NCBI RefSeq assembly: GCF_002288635.1
Contig: NZ_NRSW01000001.1
Coordinates: 688,712 to 752,711 of the forward strand
Direction of reading: 5' to 3'
DNA length: 64,000 nucleotides
Origin: Mucilaginibacter sp. MD40
GTDB taxonomy: Bacteria > Bacteroidota > Bacteroidia > Sphingobacteriales > Sphingobacteriaceae
Within the stretch, counting starts at the first letter, position 1; every line of letters begins with the position of its first letter. Shown one piece after another: positions 51,907-60,188 of the stretch. Both the position numbers and the translations under genes were made by a program. Below the pieces are notes generated by a model. The model was not told where the DNA came from. It made no database searches and saw only the letters and a list, made by a program, of their open reading frames with translations.

Positions 51907-52148
51907 GAGTTATTATTCGGGGTTTAATTATAACCGTATTACGTTTAAAGGTAGAATAAAGGTTGCTTCAATTTTTGATTTTAATAAAAATTTAATGTGC
52001 ACGTAAAAGCCTAAAATTCTCCCGGAGGTAGTTTAAGTAATAAACTATTGCAGTAACCGCTATTGGGTTACAGAAATGTACCCCAAACAATGGGAAAAAG
52101 AAAATTTAAATTAATCTACAAAAACTATAGACATTATATAATATTTTA

Positions 52149-52156
52149 TATATTTG
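52149..52156 (+). promoter_or_regulatory. -7 box (TATATTTG) upstream of the SAM riboswitch
   Basis: An exact TAnnTTTG match that would start transcription about 52162, some 15 bases before the riboswitch P1 helix. The region upstream (51907-52148) is AT-rich and no gene was seen in it. Confidence 0.55.
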
Positions 52157-52176
52157 CACCCGTAACGTTCTTTAAA

Positions 52177-52280
52177 CTTATCCAGAAAGACCGAGGGAAT
52201 GGCCCTAAGACGTCTTAGCAACCTGTACATCAAATGTAAAAGGTGCTAATTCCTGCTCCTGTTATATGGAGAAAGATAAG
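52177..52280 (+). ncRNA. SAM-I (S-box) riboswitch
   Basis: The conserved core is complete: P1 CTTATC (52177-52182) pairs with GATAAG (52275-52280), then GAAAGACCGAGGGAATGGCC, TTAGCAACC and GGTGCTAATTCCTGC, ending GGAGAAAGATAAG. In this class SAM binding stabilises P1 and switches off the downstream genes. Downstream, ACTGTTAA (52299-52306) can pair either with TAAACAGT (52283-52290) or with TTAACAGT (52349-52356), which directly precedes the ATG at 52357. This suggests control of start-codon access rather than a terminator. Confidence 0.95.
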
Positions 52281-52298
52281 CATAAACAGTATCCAACT

Positions 52299-52356
52299 AC
52301 TGTTAACTCATTGCCTCGCTATCTGGTAAGTTAATAAAGACAAAAAAATTAACAGT
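52299..52356 (+). promoter_or_regulatory. putative expression platform of the SAM riboswitch
   Basis: ACTGTTAA at 52299-52306 is an exact complement of TTAACAGT at 52349-52356, which ends right before the start codon. A near copy, TAAACAGT at 52283-52290, competes for the same eight bases. No T-rich terminator is seen. Which pairing is favoured with SAM bound cannot be decided by eye. Confidence 0.55.
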
Positions 52357-53487
52357 ATGAAAATTTACCTGGATAACGCGGCCACAACACCATTAGCTAA
52401 AGAAGTATTTGAAGCAATGACTCCTTTTTACCTGCAGCATTTCGGTAATGCTTCATCTCAGCATGCTTTTGGCAGAGAGGTAAAAGCTACATTAGAACAT
52501 TGCAGGCAAACCATTGCAGGTTTGTTAAATGCACATCCGGATGAGATCATTTTTACATCGGGCGGCACCGAGGCTGACAATACGGCTATTCTATCGGCGG
52601 TAGAGGGCGCCGGGATACAAAACGTAATTACTACCCGTTTTGAGCACCATGCCGTACTGCATACCTTGCAACATCTGCAAAAAGAAGGAAAAATTACGCT
52701 GAACTATATAGAACACGATCATCTTGGCAGCCTAAACCTGCATCACCTGGAGCAATTACTCGAATCAAGTGAAAGAAGTTTTGTATCGGTTATGCACGCC
52801 AATAATGAGATAGGTAACCTTAACGATATAGAAAAAATTGCCGCCCTATGCGAACGTTATAACGCTATCTTCCACACCGATACAGTGCAGACAATGGGCC
52901 ACTATACCCATAACCTGCAACGGGTAAAAATACACTACCTGGCAGCATCGGCACATAAATTTCATGGCCCAAAGGGTGTTGGCTTTTTGTACTGCCGCAG
53001 GGGTGCCCCGCTAAGGCAATTGCTAAAAGGCGGTGGCCAGGAAGCCCGGTTGCGCGCAGGAACGGAAAATATTGCCGGCATTGTAGGCCTCACTAAAGCA
53101 CTTGAACTGGCTTATGAACATTTAGATAACCACCAGGCGTACATACAGGGTTTAAAGAGCCAATTGATTAACGGTCTGTTAAACCATGTACCTCATATTA
53201 CTTTTAACGGGCGATGTTCTAATGTCGATAAAAGTTTATACACCGTATTAAGTGTTTCCCTACCTGATGCCGGCACTGATCTGCTACGATGTTTAGACGA
53301 CCTTGGAATAGCCGTATCAGGCGGTAGCGCCTGCTCGGCCGGGGCTACTTCGCATGTGCTTAGCGCGCTAAAAACCGCTCCGGGTAAACATACCATTCGC
53401 TTTTCATTCAGTCGGTTTAACACGCCGCAGGAAATTGATCAGGTGGTTGCCTCGTTAACCGGCATTTTACAACCGGTAGCTGCCTAA
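52357..53487 (+). CDS. cysteine desulfurase family protein (NifS/IscS-like)
   Basis: A 376-residue PLP-dependent class V aminotransferase-fold enzyme that would move sulfur from cysteine onto its own Cys and release alanine. MKIYLDNAATTPLAKEV opens it, PLP ligands are in TSGGTEADN, HTDTVQTMGH and the Lys of ASAHKFHGPKGVGF, and the active-site Cys is in SGGSACSAGATSHVL near residue 325. It lies directly behind a SAM riboswitch, unusual for housekeeping iscS, and upstream of a Cys-rich leader and susCD, so a role in use of imported organosulfur is likely. It is not next to isc or suf genes. Confidence 0.9.
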   Translation: MKIYLDNAATTPLAKEVFEAMTPFYLQHFGNASSQHAFGREVKATLEHCRQTIAGLLNAHPDEIIFTSGGTEADNTAILSAVEGAGIQNVITTRFEHHAVLHTLQHLQKEGKITLNYIEHDHLGSLNLHHLEQLLESSERSFVSVMHANNEIGNLNDIEKIAALCERYNAIFHTDTVQTMGHYTHNLQRVKIHYLAASAHKFHGPKGVGFLYCRRGAPLRQLLKGGGQEARLRAGTENIAGIVGLTKALELAYEHLDNHQAYIQGLKSQLINGLLNHVPHITFNGRCSNVDKSLYTVLSVSLPDAGTDLLRCLDDLGIAVSGGSACSAGATSHVLSALKTAPGKHTIRFSFSRFNTPQEIDQVVASLTGILQPVAA

Positions 53488-53540
53488 AGGCAAAATCAAA
53501 CGCTTAAAAAGCCAAATCGCAATATGTACTTATTTAAATC

Positions 53541-53636
53541 ATGAAAACCACATTTACTACAGCTTCTTTAAATCGCTATTCTATCGATCCGCGCAACTTC
53601 ACTTATGGCCAGTGTTGTTGCTGTTTCCGCGCGTAA
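53541..53636 (+). CDS. leader peptide with four consecutive Cys codons
   Basis: A 31-codon open frame, beginning MKTTFTTASLNRYS and ending YGQCCCCFRA, with codons 25-28 all Cys (53613-53624). It starts 53 bases after the desulfurase stop and ends about 107 bases before susC. A perfect 12-bp hairpin follows (53682-53693 with 53703-53714). By analogy with amino-acid attenuator peptides it is a candidate sensor of charged tRNA-Cys controlling susC-susD. Poly-cysteine leader ORFs are known in mycobacteria; I know of no such description for this setting, but I could not search. Confidence 0.7.
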   Translation: MKTTFTTASLNRYSIDPRNFTYGQCCCCFRA

Positions 53637-53681
53637 TCTGCCCATAAGCGGCCAATTGACAATTTATTTATTCATCTGCAT

Positions 53682-53719
53682 CCGGTAATAAGTCGCCTGG
53701 CTACTTATTACCGGCCAGG
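53682..53719 (+). promoter_or_regulatory. hairpin downstream of the Cys leader, upstream of susC
   Basis: A perfect stem CCGGTAATAAGT (53682-53693) with ACTTATTACCGG (53703-53714) and a 9-base loop. The loop bases CCTGGC (53696-53701) are complementary to GCCAGG (53714-53719), which would give a pseudoknot or a competing helix. The sequence after the stem is only GTATTATTT, so a classical terminator is not certain. ACTTAT at 53601-53606, inside the peptide, can pair with the left arm. Confidence 0.6.
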
Positions 53720-53743
53720 GTATTATTTCCAAAAAAGAATATC

Positions 53744-56700
53744 ATGTTAAAAATTTACAAGTTTTTGCTGGCAATATGGTTGCCGGTATTATTTTTTCAA
53801 ACAGCAAATGCACAAGGCATTAAAGTAAGCGGTACGGTAACCGCCCAGTCTGACGGGCAGCCATTACCAGGTGTAAGCGTTGCCGTACAAGGCGGCAACA
53901 CCGGCACCCAAACAGATGTACAGGGGCGCTTTACGCTCACCGCTAAAGTGAACGACGTATTACAAATATCCTACCTGGGCTTCGTTACACAGCGTATTAC
54001 GGTTTCAGAAACGCAGGCTCCTTTAAAGATCGTGTTTGTAGAAGCTCCCAACTCGCTTAATGAAGTGGTAGTTACGGCGCTCAACATCAATAAGGATAAA
54101 AAATCATTGGGCTATTCTGTACAGGGCCTTAAATCAAAAGACATATCAGAGGCTAAGGAAACCAACCTGGTGAACGCGCTGGCAGGTAAAATTGCAGGTG
54201 TACAGGTTACCAACAGCCAGGGCGATATGGGGTCTTCGCGAATTGTTATACGTGGAGAAACGTCGATATCCGGTAATAACCAGCCACTTTTTGTGGTAGA
54301 TGGCGTTATTGTAGACAACTCACAGTTCCTGGGAACAAATGGTTCAAGGGACTTTCAGAATGCCATATCTGATCTGAATACTGAAGATATTGAATCTATA
54401 AGCGTGCTCAAGGGGCCGAACGCGGCTGCATTATATGGTTACCGTGCTGCTGCAGGTGTAATTCTTATTAAAACCAAAACCGGCAAGGGCGCGAAAGGAT
54501 TGGGCATTACCATCAACTCCAACACTTCTTTTGCAACACTAAAGGTGTTCCCTGATTATCAAAACTCATACGGACAAGGCTCAAACGGCAGGTTCAGCTA
54601 TGTTGATGGCAAGGGCGGAGGTATAAATGACGGGGTTGATGAAAGCTGGGGGCCGCGCCTTGATGGTCGCCTTATCCCGCAATTCTATTCCAATGGGCAG
54701 GCGGTGCCGTTTGTGGCCCATCCTAACAACGTACGTGATTTTTTCCGCACCGGGGTTACGCTTAACAATGGGGTAGCACTGGCAGGCAGCTCTGAAAAGT
54801 TTGACTACCGCATATCTTACAACAACCTACACCAAACTGGTGTGGTGCCTAATTCTTCGCTGGGCCGTAACTCATTTCTATTGAATGCCACCTTTAGGCC
54901 AACGCCAAAGCTAACGGTTACTACCATTGCCAATTATATTAAGGACGACGCGGGCAACCTGCCCGGCGCCTATGGCCGAAGGGCAACCAGCACCATGCTG
55001 CAGTTTACCTGGTTTGGCCGGCAGGTTGACATTAACCAGTTAAAAAACTACAGGAATGCCGACGGAAGCACCTTTAACTGGAACAATAGTTATTACAGCA
55101 ACCCTTATTTTATCGCTTACGAAAATACGGTTAGTCAGTTTAAAAACCGCCTTATTGGTAGTGTTGAACTAAATTACAAGATCATAAAAGGGCTCTCGGC
55201 AAACTTACGTACCGGTACCGATTTCTATAACGACCGCCGAAAAATCAAGGTTGCTTACGGCACCAGTGGCACACCTTTCGGTTCATATGAAGAAGATGCT
55301 TACTACGTAAACGAAACCAACACAGAAGGCCGCCTGCAATACACCAAAAAACTCAACAAGGACTTTTCTCTTGATGCCTTTGTGGGTGGGAACATCAGCA
55401 CGGTTACCAATGAGCAGAACGACCAGATAGCGCCAAAGTTGGCGGTTGCCGGGTTATATACGCTCAGCAATTCCCGCGATCCGCTGGTATCATCCAACTA
55501 TTATGGTAAATTAAAAACCTACAGCTACTTCGCCTCGGCCCAGATCGGGTTTCGTGATTATGCCTTTTTAAACGTTACAGGCCGTAACGACTGGTCATCT
55601 ACGCTGCCTGCAGCAAATCTATCCTATTTTTATCCTTCTGTTAACGGTAGTCTTGTGCTATCACAGGCCCTGGATATCAAAAGCGATGCGCTGAGTTATT
55701 TAAAACTCAGAGGAGGGTGGTCAAAAGTAGGAAAGGCTACCACACCTTACCAGTTGATTAACACTTATAATTTTACAGCTCCTTTTAACGGAAACCCACA
55801 ACAAAGTGCCGCCAATATTGACCTTAACCCCAACCTTAAGCCTGAAACAACCACATCCGGCGAGGCAGGCTTTGAGGCCGGGTTTTTTAAAGACCGTGTG
55901 TGCCTTGATGTAAGCGTTTATAACACCAACAGTACTAACCAGATCTTGAGTGTTGATGTGAGCTCAAGCACAGGCTATACCCAAAAATTGATCAACGGAG
56001 GCCGTATCAACAATAAGGGACTGGAAGCACAACTGAGTGTAACACCTGTAAAAACCACCAATTTTAGCTGGGATGTAAGTGTCAATTACTCACTTAACCG
56101 TAGCAAAGTTGTATCGCTTGATGCAGAAGGCCGGCTGCAGAGTTATGTGCTTGGCACCAACCGCACCGTGCAGGTGTTAGCGGCGGTAGGCAAACCCTAC
56201 GGCACCCTGTTTGGCACAGCCTATCAGCGAGACGCATCAGGAAACATTATTATTGATAATAGCGGCGTACCGGTAATTAACCCTGCTAAACAATACCTCG
56301 GTAAATTTACACCCGACTTTTTAGGCGGTATAACCAACAGCTTTAACTACAAAGGCATAAACCTGAGTGTATTGGTTGACGCTCGTTTTGGTGGCTCTAT
56401 TTATTCTAATACCAACCGAACCGGTACTTACACAGGGGTACTTGCTTCTACATTGCCGGGCCGTGGTGCCGAGAACGGTGGCCTGTCTTATTACTATCCG
56501 GCGAACAACACTTCCGCCTCCGCTGTACAGGTGGCTACAGGTGCCAGCGCGCCTAATGGCGAAACCGTGTATGACGATGGCATGGTTTGGAAAGGCGTAA
56601 AAGCTGATGGCACACCTAACACCAAAGTAATACCTGCCCAATCTTATTACAAAGGCTTTACCAATGTAGATGAAGCTTTTGTATACAGCGCTTCTTACGT

Positions 56701-56932
56701 AAAACTGCGCGAAGTTAAGCTGGGTTACACCTTCCCTGCAAGCTGGGTGAAAGGCATAGGTCTGCAATCGGCTACCGTATCAGTAGTTGGCCGCAACCTG
56801 TGGATCATTCATAAAAAAGTGCCCAATATTGACCCTGAAACCGCCTTTAACACCGGCAACGGCCAGGGCCTTGAAGACCTTACCTTACCAACGGTGCGTA
56901 ACATAGGCTTTAACGTTAACCTTAAATTTTAA
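53744..56932 (+). CDS. SusC/RagA family TonB-dependent outer-membrane transporter
   Basis: A 1062-residue outer-membrane transporter. The signal peptide ends ...QTANAQ (about 24). A carboxypeptidase-D-like domain (about 28-110, VSGTVTAQSDGQPLPGVSVAVQG) precedes the plug domain with the SusC motif VTALNINKDKKSLGYSVQGLKSKDI, LAGKIAGVQVTNSQGDMGSSRIVIRG and PLFVVDGVIVDNS, and the barrel ends in FNVNLKF. Partner SusD starts 4 bases after the stop. The position behind a cysteine leader and a SAM-regulated desulfurase suggests import of a sulfur-containing nutrient rather than glycan, although no specificity can be read. Confidence 0.93.
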   Translation: MLKIYKFLLAIWLPVLFFQTANAQGIKVSGTVTAQSDGQPLPGVSVAVQGGNTGTQTDVQGRFTLTAKVNDVLQISYLGFVTQRITVSETQAPLKIVFVEAPNSLNEVVVTALNINKDKKSLGYSVQGLKSKDISEAKETNLVNALAGKIAGVQVTNSQGDMGSSRIVIRGETSISGNNQPLFVVDGVIVDNSQFLGTNGSRDFQNAISDLNTEDIESISVLKGPNAAALYGYRAAAGVILIKTKTGKGAKGLGITINSNTSFATLKVFPDYQNSYGQGSNGRFSYVDGKGGGINDGVDESWGPRLDGRLIPQFYSNGQAVPFVAHPNNVRDFFRTGVTLNNGVALAGSSEKFDYRISYNNLHQTGVVPNSSLGRNSFLLNATFRPTPKLTVTTIANYIKDDAGNLPGAYGRRATSTMLQFTWFGRQVDINQLKNYRNADGSTFNWNNSYYSNPYFIAYENTVSQFKNRLIGSVELNYKIIKGLSANLRTGTDFYNDRRKIKVAYGTSGTPFGSYEEDAYYVNETNTEGRLQYTKKLNKDFSLDAFVGGNISTVTNEQNDQIAPKLAVAGLYTLSNSRDPLVSSNYYGKLKTYSYFASAQIGFRDYAFLNVTGRNDWSSTLPAANLSYFYPSVNGSLVLSQALDIKSDALSYLKLRGGWSKVGKATTPYQLINTYNFTAPFNGNPQQSAANIDLNPNLKPETTTSGEAGFEAGFFKDRVCLDVSVYNTNSTNQILSVDVSSSTGYTQKLINGGRINNKGLEAQLSVTPVKTTNFSWDVSVNYSLNRSKVVSLDAEGRLQSYVLGTNRTVQVLAAVGKPYGTLFGTAYQRDASGNIIIDNSGVPVINPAKQYLGKFTPDFLGGITNSFNYKGINLSVLVDARFGGSIYSNTNRTGTYTGVLASTLPGRGAENGGLSYYYPANNTSASAVQVATGASAPNGETVYDDGMVWKGVKADGTPNTKVIPAQSYYKGFTNVDEAFVYSASYVKLREVKLGYTFPASWVKGIGLQSATVSVVGRNLWIIHKKVPNIDPETAFNTGNGQGLEDLTLPTVRNIGFNVNLKF

Positions 56933-56936
56933 CATC

Positions 56937-58376
56937 ATGAAATCAAGATATATATCTTCAATTATACTTTTAACCGCGTTACTTGGCACGGCATCATGCA
57001 AGAAAGACCTTGTAGACATTAACCAAAACCCTAACGCATCGCAAACGGCTCAGCCGGATTATCTGTTGACAGGTGCCATTAAAAACACGGCCGATACCTA
57101 TTGGGGGACAGCTAATAATATGGATGCCAGCCTGCTTTTTGTGCAATACTGGGCTAAAATACAATATACCGATCCGGACAGGTATATCTACGCTAATACC
57201 GCTTTCCAGGAGTTATGGACCGTAGGCTATAGTCGCAGCATTGTAAACCTTAACCAGATCATTAAACTGGCTGATGCGCAGGCTAATCCTAATTATAAAG
57301 GCGTGGCGTTAGTATTGCGTTCGTGGGTTTTTCAACTGCTAACCGATGCTTATGGAGATATTCCTTACAGCCAGGCGGTTAGTATTAAGCAGTACCTTAC
57401 TCCAGCTTATGATAAACAGAAAGATGTGTACAATGCCCTGTTGGATGATCTTAAAACGGCACAGGGCCTGTTAAATACATCGGGGCCGGCTATAGCAGGC
57501 GATGTGATATACAACGGCAATATAGCGTCATGGAAAAAATTTGCCAACTCTTTACGTCTGCGTATTGCGCTGCGCATAGCCGACCGCGACGCGGATAAAG
57601 CCAAACAGGCAATAGCCGATATACTGGCCAATGGCAGCGGTTACATCTCGGCGAATAGCGAAACAGCGCAGTTAAACTACGTAGCATCGCCTAACCAGAA
57701 CCCCATAAGCAACCTATTTGATACGCGTGACGATTACCGCATCAGCAAAACCATTGTTGACCGCCTATTCGCCCTCAACGATCCGCGTTTACCGGTATAT
57801 GCCAGCAAAACAAAGGATGCCACCGCGCAAACCTATGTGGGTATTCCGAATGGGCTATTAGTGGGCGATGCCAGCAACCTCGGTTTTACCAAAACCTCTA
57901 AACCGGGCACCTATTTCCTGGCGCCAACAGCGCCCGCGGTAATACTAAGCTATTCGGAATTATTGTTTGACAGGGCCGAGGCCGCCGCACGCGGTTTTAC
58001 TACTGATAATGCTGCCGACCTGTATAAGCAGGCCATTACGGCGTCTCTTAAACAATATGGTATTGCCGATAACGATATTAACACCTACCTGGCCCAGGCC
58101 GCGGTACAATACGATGCCGGTAACTATAAAAAAGCGATAGGCAACCAAAAATGGCTGGCCTTGTTTGGTCAAGGTCTGGAAGCTTTCGCGGAGTGGCGCC
58201 GGCTGGATTATCCGCAATTGCAGCCCGCGGTTGCCGGTACGCTTGGCGGCAAGCTGCCACAACGGTTCATATACCCCGGTACAGAACAATCACTCAACGG
58301 GACTAATTACCAAGCGGCAGTAGCCAGCCAGGGGCCCGATGTGTTAACCACCAAACTCTGGTTTGATGTTAATTAA
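56937..58376 (+). CDS. SusD/RagB family outer-membrane lipoprotein
   Basis: A 479-residue lipoprotein with Cys21 in LLGTASCKKDLVDINQNPNASQ as the lipid site. It belongs to the SusD-like_2 type: SPDYLLTG-like opening (QPDYLLTGAIKNTAD), tetratricopeptide-like helices (YKGVALVLRSWVFQLLTDAYGDIPYSQAV) and C-terminal WLALFGQGLEAFAEWRRLDYPQL and TKLWFDVN. It captures substrate at the cell surface and closes over the SusC channel. A strong terminator lies just past its stop, ending the sulfur-linked unit. Confidence 0.93.
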   Translation: MKSRYISSIILLTALLGTASCKKDLVDINQNPNASQTAQPDYLLTGAIKNTADTYWGTANNMDASLLFVQYWAKIQYTDPDRYIYANTAFQELWTVGYSRSIVNLNQIIKLADAQANPNYKGVALVLRSWVFQLLTDAYGDIPYSQAVSIKQYLTPAYDKQKDVYNALLDDLKTAQGLLNTSGPAIAGDVIYNGNIASWKKFANSLRLRIALRIADRDADKAKQAIADILANGSGYISANSETAQLNYVASPNQNPISNLFDTRDDYRISKTIVDRLFALNDPRLPVYASKTKDATAQTYVGIPNGLLVGDASNLGFTKTSKPGTYFLAPTAPAVILSYSELLFDRAEAAARGFTTDNAADLYKQAITASLKQYGIADNDINTYLAQAAVQYDAGNYKKAIGNQKWLALFGQGLEAFAEWRRLDYPQLQPAVAGTLGGKLPQRFIYPGTEQSLNGTNYQAAVASQGPDVLTTKLWFDVN

Positions 58377-58380
58377 ACCA

Positions 58381-58415
58381 AACAACAATGGCCGCTAATT
58401 GCGGCCATTGTTGTT
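58381..58415. terminator. bidirectional terminator between susD and the kdp operon
   Basis: A perfect 15-bp stem, AACAACAATGGCCGC with GCGGCCATTGTTGTT, and a 5-base loop. It serves the converging susD and kdp-linked kinase genes. Confidence 0.9.
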
Positions 58416-58436
58416 ATCATACATCACGTCCATATG

Positions 58437-60188
58437 CTAAACTCCCGCAGGCAGGCTAAAGCCAAAGGTACTGCCTTCGCCAATGGCGCTTTTTACCCAT
58501 ATGCGGCCGTTCTGGGCCTCAATAAAATCTTTAGAGATAGCCAGGCCCAGGCCCGATCCCGATTTGTTCTGCCCGTCTGTAGGCACCTGGAAGTAGCGGT
58601 CAAACAGGCGTTTCTGGTATTGCTCGTCAATACCTTTACCCGTATCTTTTACCAAAAACTCCACACTGTTGCCTTTATTTAAGATACTGATAGTAACTTT
58701 TGATTTTTCGGCGCTGTAACGTAAGGCGTTCGACAAGAAGTTTACCAGCACCCAGGCAGTTTTTTCCACATCGGCATTAACACCGGGTAATTTTTCGTCT
58801 TTAACCAATTCCAGCTTTACCCCTTTTTGTTCGGCCTGGAAATTCACCGCAGCTATAGCATAATCAACGATCTTTTGCGGCTCAACAGGCACAAAATTAA
58901 GTTGTATGTTACCGGTTTCTACCTGCGAGAGCTCCAGTAACTCGCTGGTGATCTTTAGCAGACGATCGCTGTCATCATTAATGTGTTCCAACAGTTGCTG
59001 CTGCTCCGCGTTCATTTCGCCTACACGCTTATCTTTCATAAGTTTAAGGCTCATCTTTATAGATGAAATAGGCGTTTTCAACTCATGCGATATGGTGGCA
59101 ATAAAGTTGGTTTTGGCCTCATCACGCTCTTTAAACTCGGTAATATTGCGCAGGATATATACCTTACCTGCCGATTTTTTAGCGATACTAATAGCTTGCG
59201 TTTGTCCCGGCGATAAATTAGGCACATTGATCTCCCTGCTTTCTAACTCAAAGAAGGAGTCTTTACCATCTATCACTATCTTAAAAGGTTTACCGGTACG
59301 GCTATCGTGAATGATGGATTTAAACAGATCGTTATTTTTAGCTACATCTTCAACCAAACAGCCTTCAACCTTGCTGTTACCCAGATTAAGCACATTTTTA
59401 GCCGTAGTGTTAATGAATAGTATTTCCTGCTTCTCGTTAACACCCACAATAGCATCGTGCATTTGCTCAATAATAGTTTCAATGCGTAGCTTGTCAGACA
59501 TGATCTTGGAGATATTGCTGTTCTCCCACTCATTTAGCCTGTCGGCCATTTCATTAAAGGCGTTGGCTACCTCGGCAAATTCATCGCTCTGCGTAAACTC
59601 AATATGCTGGTTATAATTTCTGGGGCCAATGGTACGTATTCCTGTAAGTAAAGCTTTAAGCGGGTTAAAAATAATGCCGGGGAAATTAACACTGAAACTA
59701 AACAACACCAAAAAGGTGAACGCGCCAACCAAACCCAGCAACACCAATGATCTGTCTACCGCTTTACGGGCAGCATCATTCTTATGTACAATGGCCTGCA
59801 TGTTCAGCTTCTCAATACTTAGCAGGTGGCGCCGTATCTGCCGTTCCAGGTCCTGTTCTTCCTCAGCCGTATGTTTTCCCTGCATTTGGTCAAAAGTGTT
59901 CTTTAAAGCGGCTACCGCCTGGGCCTCACCACGCTCGGTGATGTTTTTTTCTTCTTTGGTTAGTTGCGCGTTAAACGCCTCCATAGCGCCGGAGTTGAGC
60001 GGCAGGGTATTCTCATCCAATATGCTACGCATATCCCGGCAGTAACTCAGGCTCTCGTAGTTATCTTTCAGGATTATTTTGGCGCTGTTGGCTATACGGT
60101 TCATATACAGCACGCAGGTAGCGCCAAAAAACAGCACCACTATAAATAAAAAGCCGAAGCCTATGCGCAGTTTATTTTTTACTTTCAT
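58437..60188 (-). CDS. HAMP/PAS sensor histidine kinase of the kdp operon
   Basis: A 583-residue membrane kinase. Two membrane segments (about 8-28 and 155-178) flank a periplasmic helical domain, followed by HAMP (about 178-232), a PAS domain (MHDAIVGVNEKQEILFINTTAKNVLNL), then H box FIATISHELKTPISSIKMSL, N box LVNFLSNALRYS and G boxes DTGKGIDEQYQKRLFDRYF, GSGLGLAISKDF. The gene's ATG overlaps the TGA of the kdpD-N gene by 4 bases. In E. coli both parts are one KdpD protein; here the kinase is a separate polypeptide. No kdpE is in the window. Confidence 0.88.
   Translation of the reverse strand: MKVKNKLRIGFGFLFIVVLFFGATCVLYMNRIANSAKIILKDNYESLSYCRDMRSILDENTLPLNSGAMEAFNAQLTKEEKNITERGEAQAVAALKNTFDQMQGKHTAEEEQDLERQIRRHLLSIEKLNMQAIVHKNDAARKAVDRSLVLLGLVGAFTFLVLFSFSVNFPGIIFNPLKALLTGIRTIGPRNYNQHIEFTQSDEFAEVANAFNEMADRLNEWENSNISKIMSDKLRIETIIEQMHDAIVGVNEKQEILFINTTAKNVLNLGNSKVEGCLVEDVAKNNDLFKSIIHDSRTGKPFKIVIDGKDSFFELESREINVPNLSPGQTQAISIAKKSAGKVYILRNITEFKERDEAKTNFIATISHELKTPISSIKMSLKLMKDKRVGEMNAEQQQLLEHINDDSDRLLKITSELLELSQVETGNIQLNFVPVEPQKIVDYAIAAVNFQAEQKGVKLELVKDEKLPGVNADVEKTAWVLVNFLSNALRYSAEKSKVTISILNKGNSVEFLVKDTGKGIDEQYQKRLFDRYFQVPTDGQNKSGSGLGLAISKDFIEAQNGRIWVKSAIGEGSTFGFSLPAGV

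Noticed and set aside
53682-53730. Calling the hairpin before susC a definite intrinsic terminator
   Set aside because: It lacks a proper T run, so it is described only as a regulatory hairpin.
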